A DNA stretch of 51,590 nucleotides from NCBI GenBank assembly GCA_027046965.1, contig JALTWR010000010.1, positions 1 to 51,590 on the forward strand. Reading direction: 5' to 3'. This document shows, piece by piece, positions 31,455 to 45,631 of the stretch. The notes beneath the pieces were generated by a model. The model saw only the letters and a list, made by a program, of their open reading frames with translations, was not told the DNA's origin and searched no databases. The translations under genes and the position numbers were made by a program. How positions within the stretch are numbered: the first letter of the stretch is position 1; every line of letters starts with the position of its first letter. This DNA is from Candidatus Altimarinota bacterium (lineage in GTDB: Bacteria > Patescibacteriota > Gracilibacteria > Absconditabacterales > Absconditicoccaceae).

Positions 31455-32867
31455 TTAAGAGCTTGTATGATCAGTTAAGTCTGGTAAGGGATTTCAAGGG
31501 TTTCTCCCAAGAACTACTACTCATTGCTCATCTTTATCTGGGCTGGAGAATGGAATTTCACTCGTGGGTCAAGTTATCTCTTTTAACTTTTTATTACAGT
31601 TTGTGCAGTGTTGATTGATTGCAAAGCTTGGGTATCTGCTAAATTTGGACCTGAATTTATGGGCCAGCATTGCTCCAGACCATGGAGCTGTAAAACGAGT
31701 GTTTGCTTCAAATATTACTATTTCTATATTTTGATTATTCTTCCATTTCCAAGCAAAATCGAATCCTAAAGGACCTCGGTATCAATATTGTTTGAACTTT
31801 TTTGCCAGTCTAGTAAGCTCTTTTATTACTTGGTGCGGCAAAACCATTTCAATATTGCCTTGATGTACTCATCATTTTGTGATGTTAGCTGTTGTAGCTA
31901 TCAAATTGATATTTCATGACTCAGGATCAATAAAAAAGTTAATGGAGCTTTCTTTTCGTAAAATATCATTTGGTCGTTGGTCTGTAGTAAGAGGTATGAG
32001 TTCCTGAATCAAGAAATTTTGAGGTAGTTTTTTATTTTGTTCTCGATTATGTTGATTAATTTCTCATTTGATATAGCGACTATCTTGTGGAATAGATTTT
32101 TCAATAATTCAGATTAGGGTATCTTCATCGTGGATAGAGGTTCAATTAGCTGTTACATTGCTGTTATTACATTTTACAATTACAATATTTTCTCAGGAAG
32201 CTCACTCTCCAGCTTTGATTATAAATCCTAAACTATTTCATTTTTTACATTGGTTATATCTAAGCTTTACCAAGTATATTAATTTTTTTCGTCTTGTGTC
32301 TAAATCTCACTCATTTATTATTTCAGTGTTAGGAGGTATAAATTCTGAGGCTTCCTGTTCCATCAAAAATTTAACTAATCCTACTTTGTCTCATAGATTT
32401 CTAACTAAATTTATAAGTTGTATAAAGCCGGGTTGTTTTACGACCTGCTTTCGGAAGTATTCACTTTGTCAGTAGATCAGAGGTGTTTTCATGTATGGTT
32501 GGAGTTCTTGTCGGTCTTGTGGAGAAAATTTTTGTAATAACTCTTGGACAGTTCAATATTTTACTTTGCTAGTTTCTATATCGATAACTTCAGCCAATTG
32601 AGCGGCGAACTTTTTTTGAGTCTCATTCATAGATTGTGGTAACAAAAATGTATCTCAGAAGGTTCACCGTAAAAAGGCTCTAAGTGCTAGATCACTTAGA
32701 AACTGATCTGGTAAGTTTTCTACTCCATAGACCGATTTAATAGTCGCTATAATAGTAGCTTTTGTCTTTGAAAAATGTTCGGCAACAGCTTCTCTTCAAT
32801 CCTGTACTGTTATAGAATAATAATTGTAGTCGTCAACATTTAACTGAGTTGGTTGGGAGTTTTGCAT
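31455..32867 (-). CDS. ATP-grasp ligase-like protein
   Basis: 470 residues. The ATP-grasp fold shows as FIIKAGEGASGEN (Lys218 and glycine loop 220-226), FLIQELIP (Glu289), GPLGFDFAW (Asp370) and EIVIFEANTRF (Glu387, Asn389). These bind Mg-ATP and make an acyl-phosphate for amide bond formation. The amino-terminal about 160 residues are helical and unknown. A CxxC pair lies near the end (421-424). The substrate cannot be inferred. It is first in the operon with the class II amidotransferase and hflX, behind an attenuator-like leader. Confidence 0.8.
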
Positions 32868-32879
32868 TATATATCTTTA

Positions 32880-33000
32880 GAATATAAAAAGCTCCCACCA
32901 GGCGGTGGGAGCTATAATTTAGTTTTAGGATTAATTCCTAAATGCTCCTACCGCCTGGTGGGATTGATAGGATAATGTTGAGAATTAATCCTCTAAATTT
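32880..33000 (-). promoter_or_regulatory. Attenuator-like leader with interleaved inverted repeats
   Basis: Four elements in order: the hairpin 32891-32912, a palindrome TTTAGGA-TTAAT-TCCTAAA (32923-32942 region), an imperfect inverted copy of the hairpin (32944-32962, 18 of 19 bases complementary to the first), and an imperfect inverted copy of the palindrome (about 32981-32997). The upstream copy could sequester the terminator, giving exclusive folds. This suggests regulated read-through into the ATP-grasp/amidotransferase operon. A paired REP-like repeat is an alternative reading. Confidence 0.55.
32884..32912 (-). terminator. Terminator-like hairpin in the ATP-grasp leader
   Basis: On the minus strand GCTCCCACC and GGTGGGAGC (32912-32904 and 32899-32891) form a perfect nine-base-pair stem with a four-base loop, followed by TTTTT (32890-32886). 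It lies only 24 bases upstream of the ligase ATG (32867), so it would terminate transcription in the leader before the coding region. Confidence 0.65.
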
Positions 33001-33093
33001 CATGCAGAATCCTTTGGGGATAAATATATTTTTGTTTAATCAAAAAAAAATAAAAATCAAGGCAAAATTGTTTTAAAATCCATCCAAAACTTT

Positions 33094-33121
33094 TTGATTT
33101 AAAAGTAGTATTCACTATAAT
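33094..33121 (+). promoter_or_regulatory. Promoter of the HD/ligase-peptidase pair
   Basis: TTGATT (33094-33099), 16 bases, perfect TATAAT (33116-33121), 42 bases upstream of the HD-protein ATG. Confidence 0.7.
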
Positions 33122-33163
33122 TTTTAAGTAGACCAATTTATTATTTGACTTGTTTTTATCGTT

Positions 33164-33766
33164 ATGGATTGTAAGGAGGTAATTGAGAGAAGCTATACTT
33201 TGGTAAAGACCTTGTTAATGCCGTTAAAGGATAAAGGATACTATTTTCACAATTGGGAACATACTAAGGAAGTTTTTGAAAATGCACAATTTTATGCCAC
33301 AAAATTGCGTCTTTCTTACAGTGATACTTGTAAATTGTTATTAGCAGCTTTATTTCATGATGTGGGGTTTTTAGTAGTTTACAACGGTCATGAGGAAGTT
33401 AGTGCTCAGATCGCAAAAGAGTTTTTAAAGGGGCAGGTTCCTTCGGACTGGATAAAACAAATTATGAATATGATTAGAGCTACTAAAATAGGAGTAGAGC
33501 CCCAAAACTTATTGGAAGCTGCTTTGAAAGACTCTGACGTGGATAATATCAGACGTGAAGATTTTTTGCAAAAGGCTGATTTACTAAAAAAGGAACTAGA
33601 GACATTGTTTAATATGAAATTTACCCCCCAGGAATGGTTAAAAAGATTAGAGGATGTTTTGGAAATAGGAAAATGTTATACTTGAGTATGCGAGGATTTA
33701 AAAAAGGAGGGGCTAAAAAATAATGCCTCTCTTATTAAGCTTTTGAAAAAGGCTAATAAAAATTAA
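33164..33766 (+). CDS. HD-domain phosphohydrolase
   Basis: 200 residues. The HD signature is complete: His33 in FHNWEHTKEV, the central His65-Asp66 in AALFHDVGF, and HEEVS with His76. Such proteins are metal-dependent phosphohydrolases acting on nucleotides or phosphoesters; the substrate cannot be told. It lies 19 bases upstream of the ATP-grasp/metallopeptidase gene and shares its promoter. The last part (about 175-200) is Lys-rich. Confidence 0.83.
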
Positions 33767-33785
33767 TTTGTAATAATCTTGTATA

Positions 33786-36224
33786 ATGAATCTGGATTTT
33801 GGACTTTTGTCAAAAAATGCTAGGAACTTATTATATATCAAAAGATACAATCCCAAAAAAACAATCCGTTTGGCAGATAATAAGTTTAAGACTAAACAAT
33901 TTTTAGAAGAAAGAGGGATTCCTGTCCCCAGAACCTATGCATTAATTAGATCGCGTTGAGAATTGCAAAAATTTGATTTTGATATATTGCCTGAAAATTT
34001 CGTGGTTAAACCAAATAGATGAAGCAAATGAAGGGGAATTTTAATAGTTAAAAAGCTTAGAGATGAGGAGGTTAATTTAGTGGAGAGACCATTTTGATGG
34101 TTTAGCTTATCTGGCTTTTTTAAGTGACAATCTTCATTAGAAGAAAACAAGTTTTATTTTAAGGTTTGAGATAGGATTTTGGACCAAAAATCTTTCAAGA
34201 GACAACTGGTGGATATACTAGATGGTAAGTATTCTATCTCTCCTAGAGACGAAATTTTGATTGAAGAAAAGCTTAAACCATCTGAGACTTTCCAGGATTT
34301 TTGTAAATATTGATTAGCTGATATTAGAGTTATTACCTTTAATCTTGTGCCTGTGGCAGCTATGGTGAGGATGCCTACTCCTGATTCTGGAGGTAAAGCC
34401 AATTTGGCACAATGAGCTTTGGGGTTAGGAGTAGATCTTTCAAGTTGAGAGATAAAAACCTTGTTTTTTAAGTGAGAACTATTTGTAGATAAATTTCCTT
34501 CTGATTATGCTCATCTCAAAGGTAAAAAAATTCCTTATTGGGATGATGTTTTGCTTTTTTCTTCCAAAATTCAATATTTTGTCAATTTAGGTTATTTGGC
34601 CTTGGATTGGGTGATAACTCCAAATGGCCCTAAACTTTTGGAAATGAACGCTAGGGCAGGGTTGGAAATCCAGAATGTGGCTTTGGTTCCTCTTAAAGCA
34701 CGCTTACAAAAATTAAAGGATCTGGACATTGAGGAACCCTTAAAGTGAATAGAGATAGCGAAGAGTCTTTTTAGCCCTCAAAAAACCTTCCCAGTTACAG
34801 GGATTTTGTATCTTTCTCAAAATTGAGAACTTCAGGTTCAAAAAGGAGATGAGTTCCTTTCCAAAAATGTAATAGTGAATGTAAATCTAAATAAGCAAAA
34901 AAATTATATTTCTCCTGCGTTAAAAGAAATTGTCGAGGATGCTAACAATATCACGTTGTATCTTCCAGATTCCGGAATAACTATTAAAGGTCCTTCTTTG
35001 GAAGTTGATCCCGCCTTGTCAAATAGCGAGATTGTCATAGGTAGGTCATTGGCACAAGAGTATTTGATTAAACCTCTTAAAAAAGCATATGATTTGTTTT
35101 CTATAGTATCCAAGTCCAAGGTTCAAGAAGGAGAAATTGACTCTTTACAGACTTTAGACCAAAAGCTTTATATTCTTTCAAGAAAGCTTAATCCTTTGAA
35201 ATACATAAGACCTATAAACTTTTGGGATGAATTTGATAATTTTGTTACTTGGCGTGGTAACTATAATCCTAGTTTTAAGTATAAGTGGCCTTCAGAGGAT
35301 AGTCTTAAATCTCGAGAAAAGGAGTTGCTATACTTACAAGAAAAATACTTTACCCCTGGAAGTTGATTGGGAAGTGAATTTGCAAAGATTTTTGAAGATA
35401 AGATACAAGAACTTTTGGATTTGACTTATCTTTTGAGAGCTTACAAGCGTCAAAAATTTGATGATATTCTTAATTACAATATCAGGCTTTTTGGAGAACT
35501 AGATAAGGATTTAGTAATATATGGCAAAAAAAAGACACTAGAATTGCAGGATTCGGCCATAGAGCAAGCTCTAGGTAAACTTTTATCTATTTCACAAGTT
35601 AAGGCAAAGGTAGCTTCTTATCTTAAAAAGTTGGGCATTGAAAATTGGAAGATAGAAATACATCCTTCTTTGGCCTCTAGGATTATGGTTTCAAGGAGAG
35701 GGGATTCGTTGGTGGTTAAATTATCTTTGGAGGCTAAGATTTATGAGTATGAACTAGAATCTGTATTGGCTCATGAATTAGATGTACACGCCAAGCGTTA
35801 TTTAGAATGATTGAAATCTGGATGGAAAATATTACAGAGTGGCACTGCTCACTATATTAGAGAGGAAGAAGGGTTGGCTCTTTATTTTGCTAATCAAAAA
35901 TTGCCTTCTGGATTTGAAAAACCCAATATCTATCTAAAATATCGGGCTTTTGATATAGCTCAGACTACGCCATTTGTGAGGCTAGTAGACTTTTACAAGA
36001 GTCTTTATCCAGATGCAGATATGCTTAAGATTTTTAAACGAGCGATTAGATTCAAAAGAGGAGTAGAAAACACGGGAGTAGTCCACCCATGAGCTATATT
36101 TTTAAAAGATAAGGTTTACTTGGAAGGCTATGAAACTATAAAAAAGTATGTTGAAGAGTGATTTGATCTAAATCAATTGTTTGTAGGTAAGATTAAAAGA
36201 GATGACTTACAATATATAAGATAA
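33786..36224 (+). CDS. ATP-grasp ligase fused to HExxxH (DUF1704/MATCAP-like) metallopeptidase
   Basis: 812 residues, two catalytic modules. Residues about 30-310 are an ATP-grasp ligase of the alpha-L-glutamate ligase-like/sugar-transfer-associated type: NFVVKPNRGSKGRGIL (Lys75), an IEEKLKP strand, ALDW (Asp274) and LLEMNAR (Glu286, Asn288). Residues about 420-812 match DUF1704: HELDVH (663-668) is the HExxxH zinc motif and EEGLA (694-698) is the QEGLA-type motif with the third ligand glutamate. DUF1704 is related to the eukaryotic tubulin carboxypeptidase MATCAP. A ligase and peptidase on one chain could add and remove a terminal residue. Ten or more TGA codons are read through. It is co-transcribed with an HD protein. 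Confidence 0.82.
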
Positions 36225-36242
36225 ACTATAGTGTTTGGGTTT

Positions 36243-37130
36243 TTATAAAATATAAGCTTTAATTAAAAGCACAAATTTTTCTGGGTATGAGATGATAAGG
36301 ATTAACCCAAATATGGTTAAAATGGCTAATGCTTTTTGCCAAAAATTTTGTTCATTAAAAACAACTTTGCCAAACAATATTGCCCGAATGAGTCCAAATC
36401 ACCTTTTAAAAGTAGTAATTACAGAAGCTGGCCCAAAATTATAGGCTAGGGAAATTGGGACTTCGCCTAATCCTCTCAATAATCCTATAGTCAAATAAGA
36501 TTTTCTTTGATACAGGATATGCCAGAGATTTTGGATGCTATGATAGTAAAAGATTAAATATATTAGTGTCAGAATTATCAAAATCATAGCCTCTATCATT
36601 AAAAATGCATAAACATCGCTCCAGTGATTAATATGGTATTTAAATCAAGTTATAGATATGACAGCTATTAATGCTGCTATAAGGCTTTCTCTAGCTCATA
36701 GAGAATTTAAGATTGCAGTTTTGAACAAATAAAAGACTTCACCTATCAATAGCAATATTCCTATTATTTGAATAATATGAAGATTGTGATAAAGGATAGA
36801 ATCTGTGATCATCAACCCAGGTAGAGTTAAGCTTCCAATAACCATAGCAGTTGACCTATCTGCTTTTTTAGTTGCTAGCCAGCCAAAATGATTAAAAAAT
36901 AAAGTAGCTACAGATACAAGTATTATCACGAATATGCTACCTCAAGAGAGTTCAAAATGAGTTTTTCCTGTGAAGATAGCAAATAAAGCAGATATTACTC
37001 ACAATCCTACAAAAAAGAACAAAGGTGCCAGTAGATGAGGATCACCTTCTTGATGTTTTAATTTGTATCCTGAGGAGCTGATTTCCAATAGCAGAGTCCC
37101 CAATCCGACTAATATTATTCAACTTAACAT
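36243..37130 (-). CDS. EamA/DMT-like transporter
   Basis: 295 residues with about ten hydrophobic segments, the pattern of drug/metabolite transporter (EamA) proteins. It starts MLSGIILVGLGTLLLEISS, with a second half repeating the topology (RESLIAALIAVISITGFKYHI). Like other EamA members it probably exports or exchanges small molecules; the substrate is unknown. Lone gene, convergent with the ligase-peptidase gene across 18 bases. TGA glycines occur within several helices. Confidence 0.72.
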
Positions 37131-37146
37131 TATCAATCCTAACAAG

Positions 37147-37173
37147 TAAAAAACCGGTAGCTTTTACTACCGG
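37147..37173 (-). terminator. Terminator of the coiled-coil protein gene
   Basis: CCGGTAG and CTACCGG (37154-37160 and 37167-37173) form a seven-base-pair stem; read on the minus strand it is followed by TTTTTT. It lies 34 bases after the stop at 37207. Confidence 0.8.
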
Positions 37174-37206
37174 CTAATATTACCAAAATGTTAAAATGTT
37201 GCTAGT

Positions 37207-37743
37207 TTATTTTCTTTTGTTGCGTAATCATTTTAGATCTTGTTCCGCTTTTTGAATCTCTTTTTTAACCTTTTCTATATCTTTCAATACTTGTTTTGCC
37301 AGGGAATCTTTTCATTCAGCCTTAAACTTTTTTTCGAATTCTTGTAATTTTGTTAAGGATTCTTTTAGAGACTTAAGTTTTTCCTCTTTGGCTTTTTTCT
37401 GTTGTTCTATTTTTTGAGCTTCCTCCTCATATCTTTGTAAGTTTGATTGAATATCAGCAGGGAGTCCTTGGGCATGGGTATAATCGGGTTCAGCTTCAAT
37501 CTGTGGGAATCCAAAAAAATCTTCCAATCCTTCACTAATCCACCTACGCATTAGATTTTCAAAAGAGCTCCATCCATATGGAGACAGTCTCAATTCACTT
37601 ATTTCTTTTTCGAAACCTAAAGGAGTTGTTTCTCACATTTGAGATAAAAATTGTTGATATTCTTCAGGAGAATTAAACTCTTTTTCAATTACTTCTTCTT
37701 TTCCATTAATATTTCTGCGGATAATAATTTTACCTTTGAACAT
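37207..37743 (-). CDS. Coiled-coil hypothetical protein, 178 aa
   Basis: The first about 55 residues form a small beta-rich unit (KGKIIIRRNINGKEEVIEKEF), followed by a Trp/Phe-rich segment (YGWSSFENLMRRWISEGLEDFFGF) and a long Lys/Glu coiled coil (about 98-178). It is soluble, with no signal peptide. No family is recognised. It is divergent from serS and has its own terminator. Two TGA codons are read as glycine in the coiled-coil part and one near residue 37. Confidence 0.72.
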
Positions 37744-37839
37744 TTTGTATTTAGATTAAGATATAAAATGTCACCTATGTGCTAGCAGTGCTATTTTAAT
37801 TAAAAGTTTAAAAAAATCAAGTGTAATATAAACCCAGCG

Positions 37840-37867
37840 TTGAAAAAGCCTGTGAAAAGGCTATATT
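37840..37867 (+). promoter_or_regulatory. serS promoter with inverted repeat in spacer
   Basis: TTGAAA (37840-37845), 16 bases, TATATT (37862-37867). The spacer holds AGCCT/AGGCT (37847-37851 and 37858-37862), which could be an operator. The start of serS is 35 bases downstream. Confidence 0.6.
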
Positions 37868-37901
37868 TGTAAAAGTTTATATTTGTAAAATAACACTATC
37901 A

Positions 37902-39951
<2,050 letters not shown>

Positions 39952-39957
39952 CTTGTG

Positions 39958-40575
39958 CTAATCCACCTCTAAAAAAAAGCTATATTTTTTGATTATTTCT
40001 CTAAACTGTGTTGCCAAGTTTGGAGATATAGCTTGAGATACTTTGTATAATCTGTTTATGCTGGCATGATGCTTGCCTAGTTTTATAACCTGTTCAAATA
40101 TAGGGATTTGTAACTTTTTTCAACTCTTTTTCAAAATCCTTTTTACAAGCTGCTTGATATACTCGTATTCTGCTGGATCAGGAGAATGCATCGCCTCCAA
40201 AAGTGCTAGCTCTAACCTGGCTGTTTTAAATGAAATTCACTCAATCAAAGCAGAGAAAGTGAATTTTCTAAGGTGATTGTATATATTTTGTGACTTACTT
40301 TCAAATGTTTTAAAGATGGCTTTTTTGCCAAGTATTACAGTCTCATGACTTTTTTTAAATGGATTTATTATCACTATTTTGTCAGGGATGTTATAGTTGT
40401 TAATGTTGATTTCCAGTGCTTTTAGGTCTCATATATATCGTTGGGAAGAAAGTTGATCCTTTGCAGATTGCTTTAAGATTTTTCGGTAAAATTTTTGTAG
40501 TAGTTCATCATCATCTATTTCTAATTGAGGGGACTTTACAAAAAATAAATCTTTCCTTAGAGATATAGATATCAT
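39958..40575 (-). CDS. Hypothetical protein, 205 aa
   Basis: A helical, basic soluble protein with two TGA glycines. There is an acidic start (QLEIDDDELLQKF), a strand-rich middle (KIVIINPFKKSHETVILGKKAIFKT, broken by loops) and a helical end. I see no catalytic motif; the arrangement of three helical parts recalls clamp-loader subunits but is not convincing. It is co-transcribed with the pseudouridine synthase; the small upstream gene overlaps it by 19 bases. Confidence 0.65.
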
Positions 40576-40763
40576 CTATTTTTAAGATAATAGATATTTT
40601 TGTAAGCTTTTGTGTCTTTGTATTGTTCGTCTAGTATGTTTTTTAAGATCTTTTTTAGATCCTCAATGTGTACAAGCTTATTTTTGTATTTTGATATTTT
40701 TTTAACAAGGATGTTGAAATATTGATTTTTCATTTGGTAGATATGTACAGTGTTTTTAAACAA
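40557..40763 (-). CDS. Small hypothetical protein, 68 aa
   Basis: 68 residues, Lys/Tyr-rich and helical, ending GYLYL after a TGA-read glycine. It overlaps the following gene by 19 bases in another frame. An alternative start is an internal ATG ten codons on. No family is recognised. Plausible as the head of the operon but short, so uncertain. Confidence 0.45.
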
Positions 40764-40880
40764 ATAAAATATAACAAAGTTTCCATAAAAATCAAATAAA
40801 TTTTGCTATAAAAATTTTTGCTAAGTTTCATTGAAAGAGATGTTGAAAAAAATAAAAAGAGGCTAGTTTAAAAATAAAAA

Positions 40881-41177
40881 ATGCAGATGAGCTATTCTTC
40901 CATCCCATTAGAGCTTCATTCTCCAAAAATTGAACAATTTCAGATAGGGAGTTTGAATGTTAAATTTATTTTTAGAGGAGAAGGGCGTTGGGATGTTATT
41001 TTCAATATTAATTCAAATAAATTTTTAATCGCGCTTAAGACAGCGGGAGAACGTATAGAAGAATTTGAAATTTTGACATGAGAGGGTTTTTTTGACTTTT
41101 CTTATAACTTGGTAAAGTTAATTAAAAATATAGTAACTAAGCTTTATCTGTTGAAATTAGCTCCAAATTTAGTATAA
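40881..41177 (+). CDS. Small hypothetical protein, 98 aa
   Basis: 98 residues with strand-rich beginning (IGSLNVKFIFRGEGRWDVIFNI) and a hydrophobic helix at the end (NLVKLIKNIVTKLYLLKLAP). One TGA is read as glycine at residue 67. No family is recognised. It stands alone 40 bases before the tandem thioredoxin gene, preceded by an A-rich stretch typical of starts here. Confidence 0.6.
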
Positions 41178-41217
41178 CAAGGTGCTTTAAAATTTTTAAT
41201 TTGTAAAAAACAACTTA

Positions 41218-41952
41218 ATGTCAGACAAAATTGTGGATGTTACTGATATGAATTTTGAGGAAGAAGTTGTAAAATCTGATAAACCTGTTTTGGTAGACTT
41301 TTGGGCACCTTGGTGTGCTCCATGTAAAATGCTTGAACCTATTTTTGAAAAATTGGCTGAAGAATATGATGGTCAAGTAAAGTTTGTTAAGATAAATACT
41401 GATGAAAATCCAGCAACTGCTATAAGATTCAATATACAAGGGATCCCTACTACTATTTTGTTCAAGGATGGGGATGAATTCCAAAGGTTAGTAGGTGTGA
41501 ATCCAGAAAATAATTACAAGATGATTTTGGATGCAGCTTTGGGTAAAGGTTGAGCAGAGCAGCAAGGTGAGGTTAAAAAAGTAAAAGATAACGTATTTGA
41601 AGTTAAAGGCGTTGGTGCTTTTAATAAGATGATTAAAGATGAAAAGGTAACTATGGTAGATTTTTGGGCACCTTGGTGTGGACCTTGTAGGATGATTTCT
41701 CCTGTTATGGAGCAGTTAGCAGATGAATACAAGGATAAAGTTCAATTAGTGAAGGTTAATGTAGATGAGCCGGAAAACCAAATGCTTGCTATGCAATATG
41801 GGGTTCATAGTATACCTCAAATAAGCTTTTTTAAGTCTTGAGTAATGGTTGATCAATTTGTTGGAGCTTATCCATATGAACAAGTTAAACATATTTTACA
41901 ACACGTACTTTGAGAAGCACATGATCATCACGACCATGATCACCACCATTAA
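41218..41952 (+). CDS. Tandem thioredoxin with His-rich tail
   Basis: 244 residues made of two thioredoxin domains. The first has WCAPC (Cys33, Cys36) and GIPTTILF with the cis-proline; the second has WCGPC (Cys154, Cys157) and SIPQISFF. Both active sites are intact, so each can exchange disulfides. A short linker (about 112-136) joins them. The end is HDHHDHDHHH, a metal-binding-like tail, natural in context. No signal peptide is seen, so it is cytoplasmic. Typical thioredoxin is about 105 residues, so this is a fusion. Confidence 0.92.
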
Positions 41953-41960
41953 ATATAAAC

Positions 41961-41988
41961 TTGACAAAATGATTTAAATAATTATAAG
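41961..41988 (+). promoter_or_regulatory. Promoter overlapping the thioredoxin terminator
   Basis: TTGACA (41961-41966), 16 bases, TATAAG (41983-41988). The terminator hairpin starts at 41988, so the new transcript would begin within the hairpin's stem and escape it. It would serve the gene at 42044. Confidence 0.5.
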
Positions 41989-42023
41989 CTCACTAGGATA
42001 AGTTTTCTTAGTGAGCTTTTTTA
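41988..42023 (+). terminator. Terminator after tandem thioredoxin
   Basis: GCTCACTA (41988-41995) pairs perfectly with TAGTGAGC (42009-42016), followed by TTTTTT. Confidence 0.85.
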
Positions 42024-42043
42024 TAATTTTAAAATTTGAAATT

Positions 42044-42637
42044 ATGGTAGATCAAGTTCCATTGTTTCCAGTATGGGTACTTCCAGAATGAGAGGATAAT
42101 AAAAAAAAGAAAACTTCTGATTTACCATTTTTTCCACAAAGGCTGAGTAACTGAAAAGAAGGGATTTTACAACCACTTTTTGAAGGCATTGCGGGAAAAA
42201 CTTCTAATGATTTAGTATCAACTTTGGAAAAAACAGATGAACAAGTTAAGATGTTGCTTCAAAAATTAAGTAATCTAGTTCAAAGAATTGAAAAAACATC
42301 TCCTGCTCAAAGACGTAATGTTGATTTTGCTAATGAGATAATTACTTTGTGGCAGCAATATAAAAAAGTTATTTCTTATATTTGTGAAGAATGAAATAAG
42401 AAATTAAACTTAAATCAAATAGTAACTAAAATAAGTGAGTTAAAAGAAGCGTTTTCCCTGGATATCAATGATTTTAAAGTGTCTACGCTAATATTTCATA
42501 TGTGGAAGTTCTTTCAGACAAGAAAAAATAATAACCCATTACCTATTAATGTGATAAATTTAATAATATGTCCAGCATTTTGATGTTCGCACGAAGAAGA
42601 AAAAAAGATAGCTTTATGAGGGGCTTATCAAGATTAG
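42044..42637 (+). CDS. Hypothetical protein, 197 aa
   Basis: Soluble protein with a proline-rich start (PLFPVWVLPEGED), a helical middle (KTDEQVKMLLQKLSNLVQRIEK) and a Cys-containing end (ICPAFGCSHEEEKK). TGA codes for five glycines. No family is recognised. It lies 41 bases before metG. Confidence 0.65.
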
Positions 42638-42668
42638 TTATTATAGACAATTTTTATCTTATAATTAG

Positions 42669-44378
<1,710 letters not shown>

Positions 44379-44396
44379 ATTGTTAAAAATCATAAT

Positions 44397-45116
<720 letters not shown>

Positions 45117-45195
45117 GATTAGCCTTTTCTTTGTCCCCTAGAAATATAAGATTTTATAATTAAATAGTAAAAAGAAATAAATATTGAATTAGGTA

Positions 45196-45223
45196 TTGAC
45201 ACTAAAAATAAAAAGAGTACATT
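45196..45223 (+). promoter_or_regulatory. Promoter of the small gene at 45270
   Basis: TTGACA (45196-45201), 16 bases, TACATT (45218-45223). The leader then holds GAGT/ACTC (45215-45228) and TTCCCT/AGGGAA (45233-45250) inverted repeats, followed by a strong ribosome-binding site. Confidence 0.6.
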
Positions 45224-45256
45224 TACTCTAGTTTCCCTGAATCTAGGGAAGCAGAA

Positions 45257-45261
45257 AGGAG
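45257..45261 (+). promoter_or_regulatory. Strong Shine-Dalgarno site (atypical here)
   Basis: AGGAG, eight bases before the ATG at 45270. Nearly all other genes in the window lack such a site, which marks this gene as different. Confidence 0.7.
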
Positions 45262-45269
45262 AGAAGAGT

Positions 45270-45530
45270 ATGATTGTTGAAAAAGTTTTTAAGGCTTTAG
45301 GAGATGAAGAAAAGGAGATAGAAATTCATGCCCTTGCAAAAAAACTGAACTATCCACTTTGGATTGTATTATTGGTAATAAAATTTTTGAAATGGTGGGA
45401 TTTAATAGAAGTATGGGCAACAGGTTGTAATAAACCATTGTTGTACAGGTTAATGAGAGGAGGATGTGTGATGTTTGTAAGTAGGAAAACTAGGGGCTGA
45501 ATCCGCCCCTTTTTCATTTCCGTTTATTAA
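45270..45530 (+). CDS. Small protein, possible winged-helix DNA binder, ambiguous stop
   Basis: The open frame under this genome's code is 86 residues, ending TAA at 45530. If TGA (45498-45500) were a stop, the protein would have 76 residues, and that TGA falls in the loop of the terminator. No other TGA is used among its five glycines, and it has a strong ribosome-binding site, so it may come from a standard-code donor. The sequence EIEIHALAKKLNYPLWIVLLVIKFL resembles a helix-turn-helix with a wing, but this is weak. Its leader has two hairpins. Function unknown. Confidence 0.55.
45492..45514 (+). terminator. Terminator of the small gene
   Basis: AGGGGC (45492-45497) pairs with GCCCCT (45505-45510), followed by TTTTT. 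The TGA codon at 45498-45500 sits in its loop. Confidence 0.75.
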
Positions 45531-45631
45531 AAAAGTCGATAATTTTTTGAAATAGAATGAAAGAAAATAGCCTAAAAATATTTTTGAGAGAAAGGTTGTC
45601 CTGTAATAATTATACTTAAAGTAAGATATTT

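Noticed and set aside
32891-32962. Inverted hairpins as a transposon end or CRISPR repeat
   Set aside because: No transposase, target duplication or spacer is visible; position and T-run fit a leader attenuator better.
41920-41952. Histidine tail as a cloning-vector artefact
   Set aside because: The tail alternates His and Asp, runs into a native terminator, and shows no vector sequence around it.
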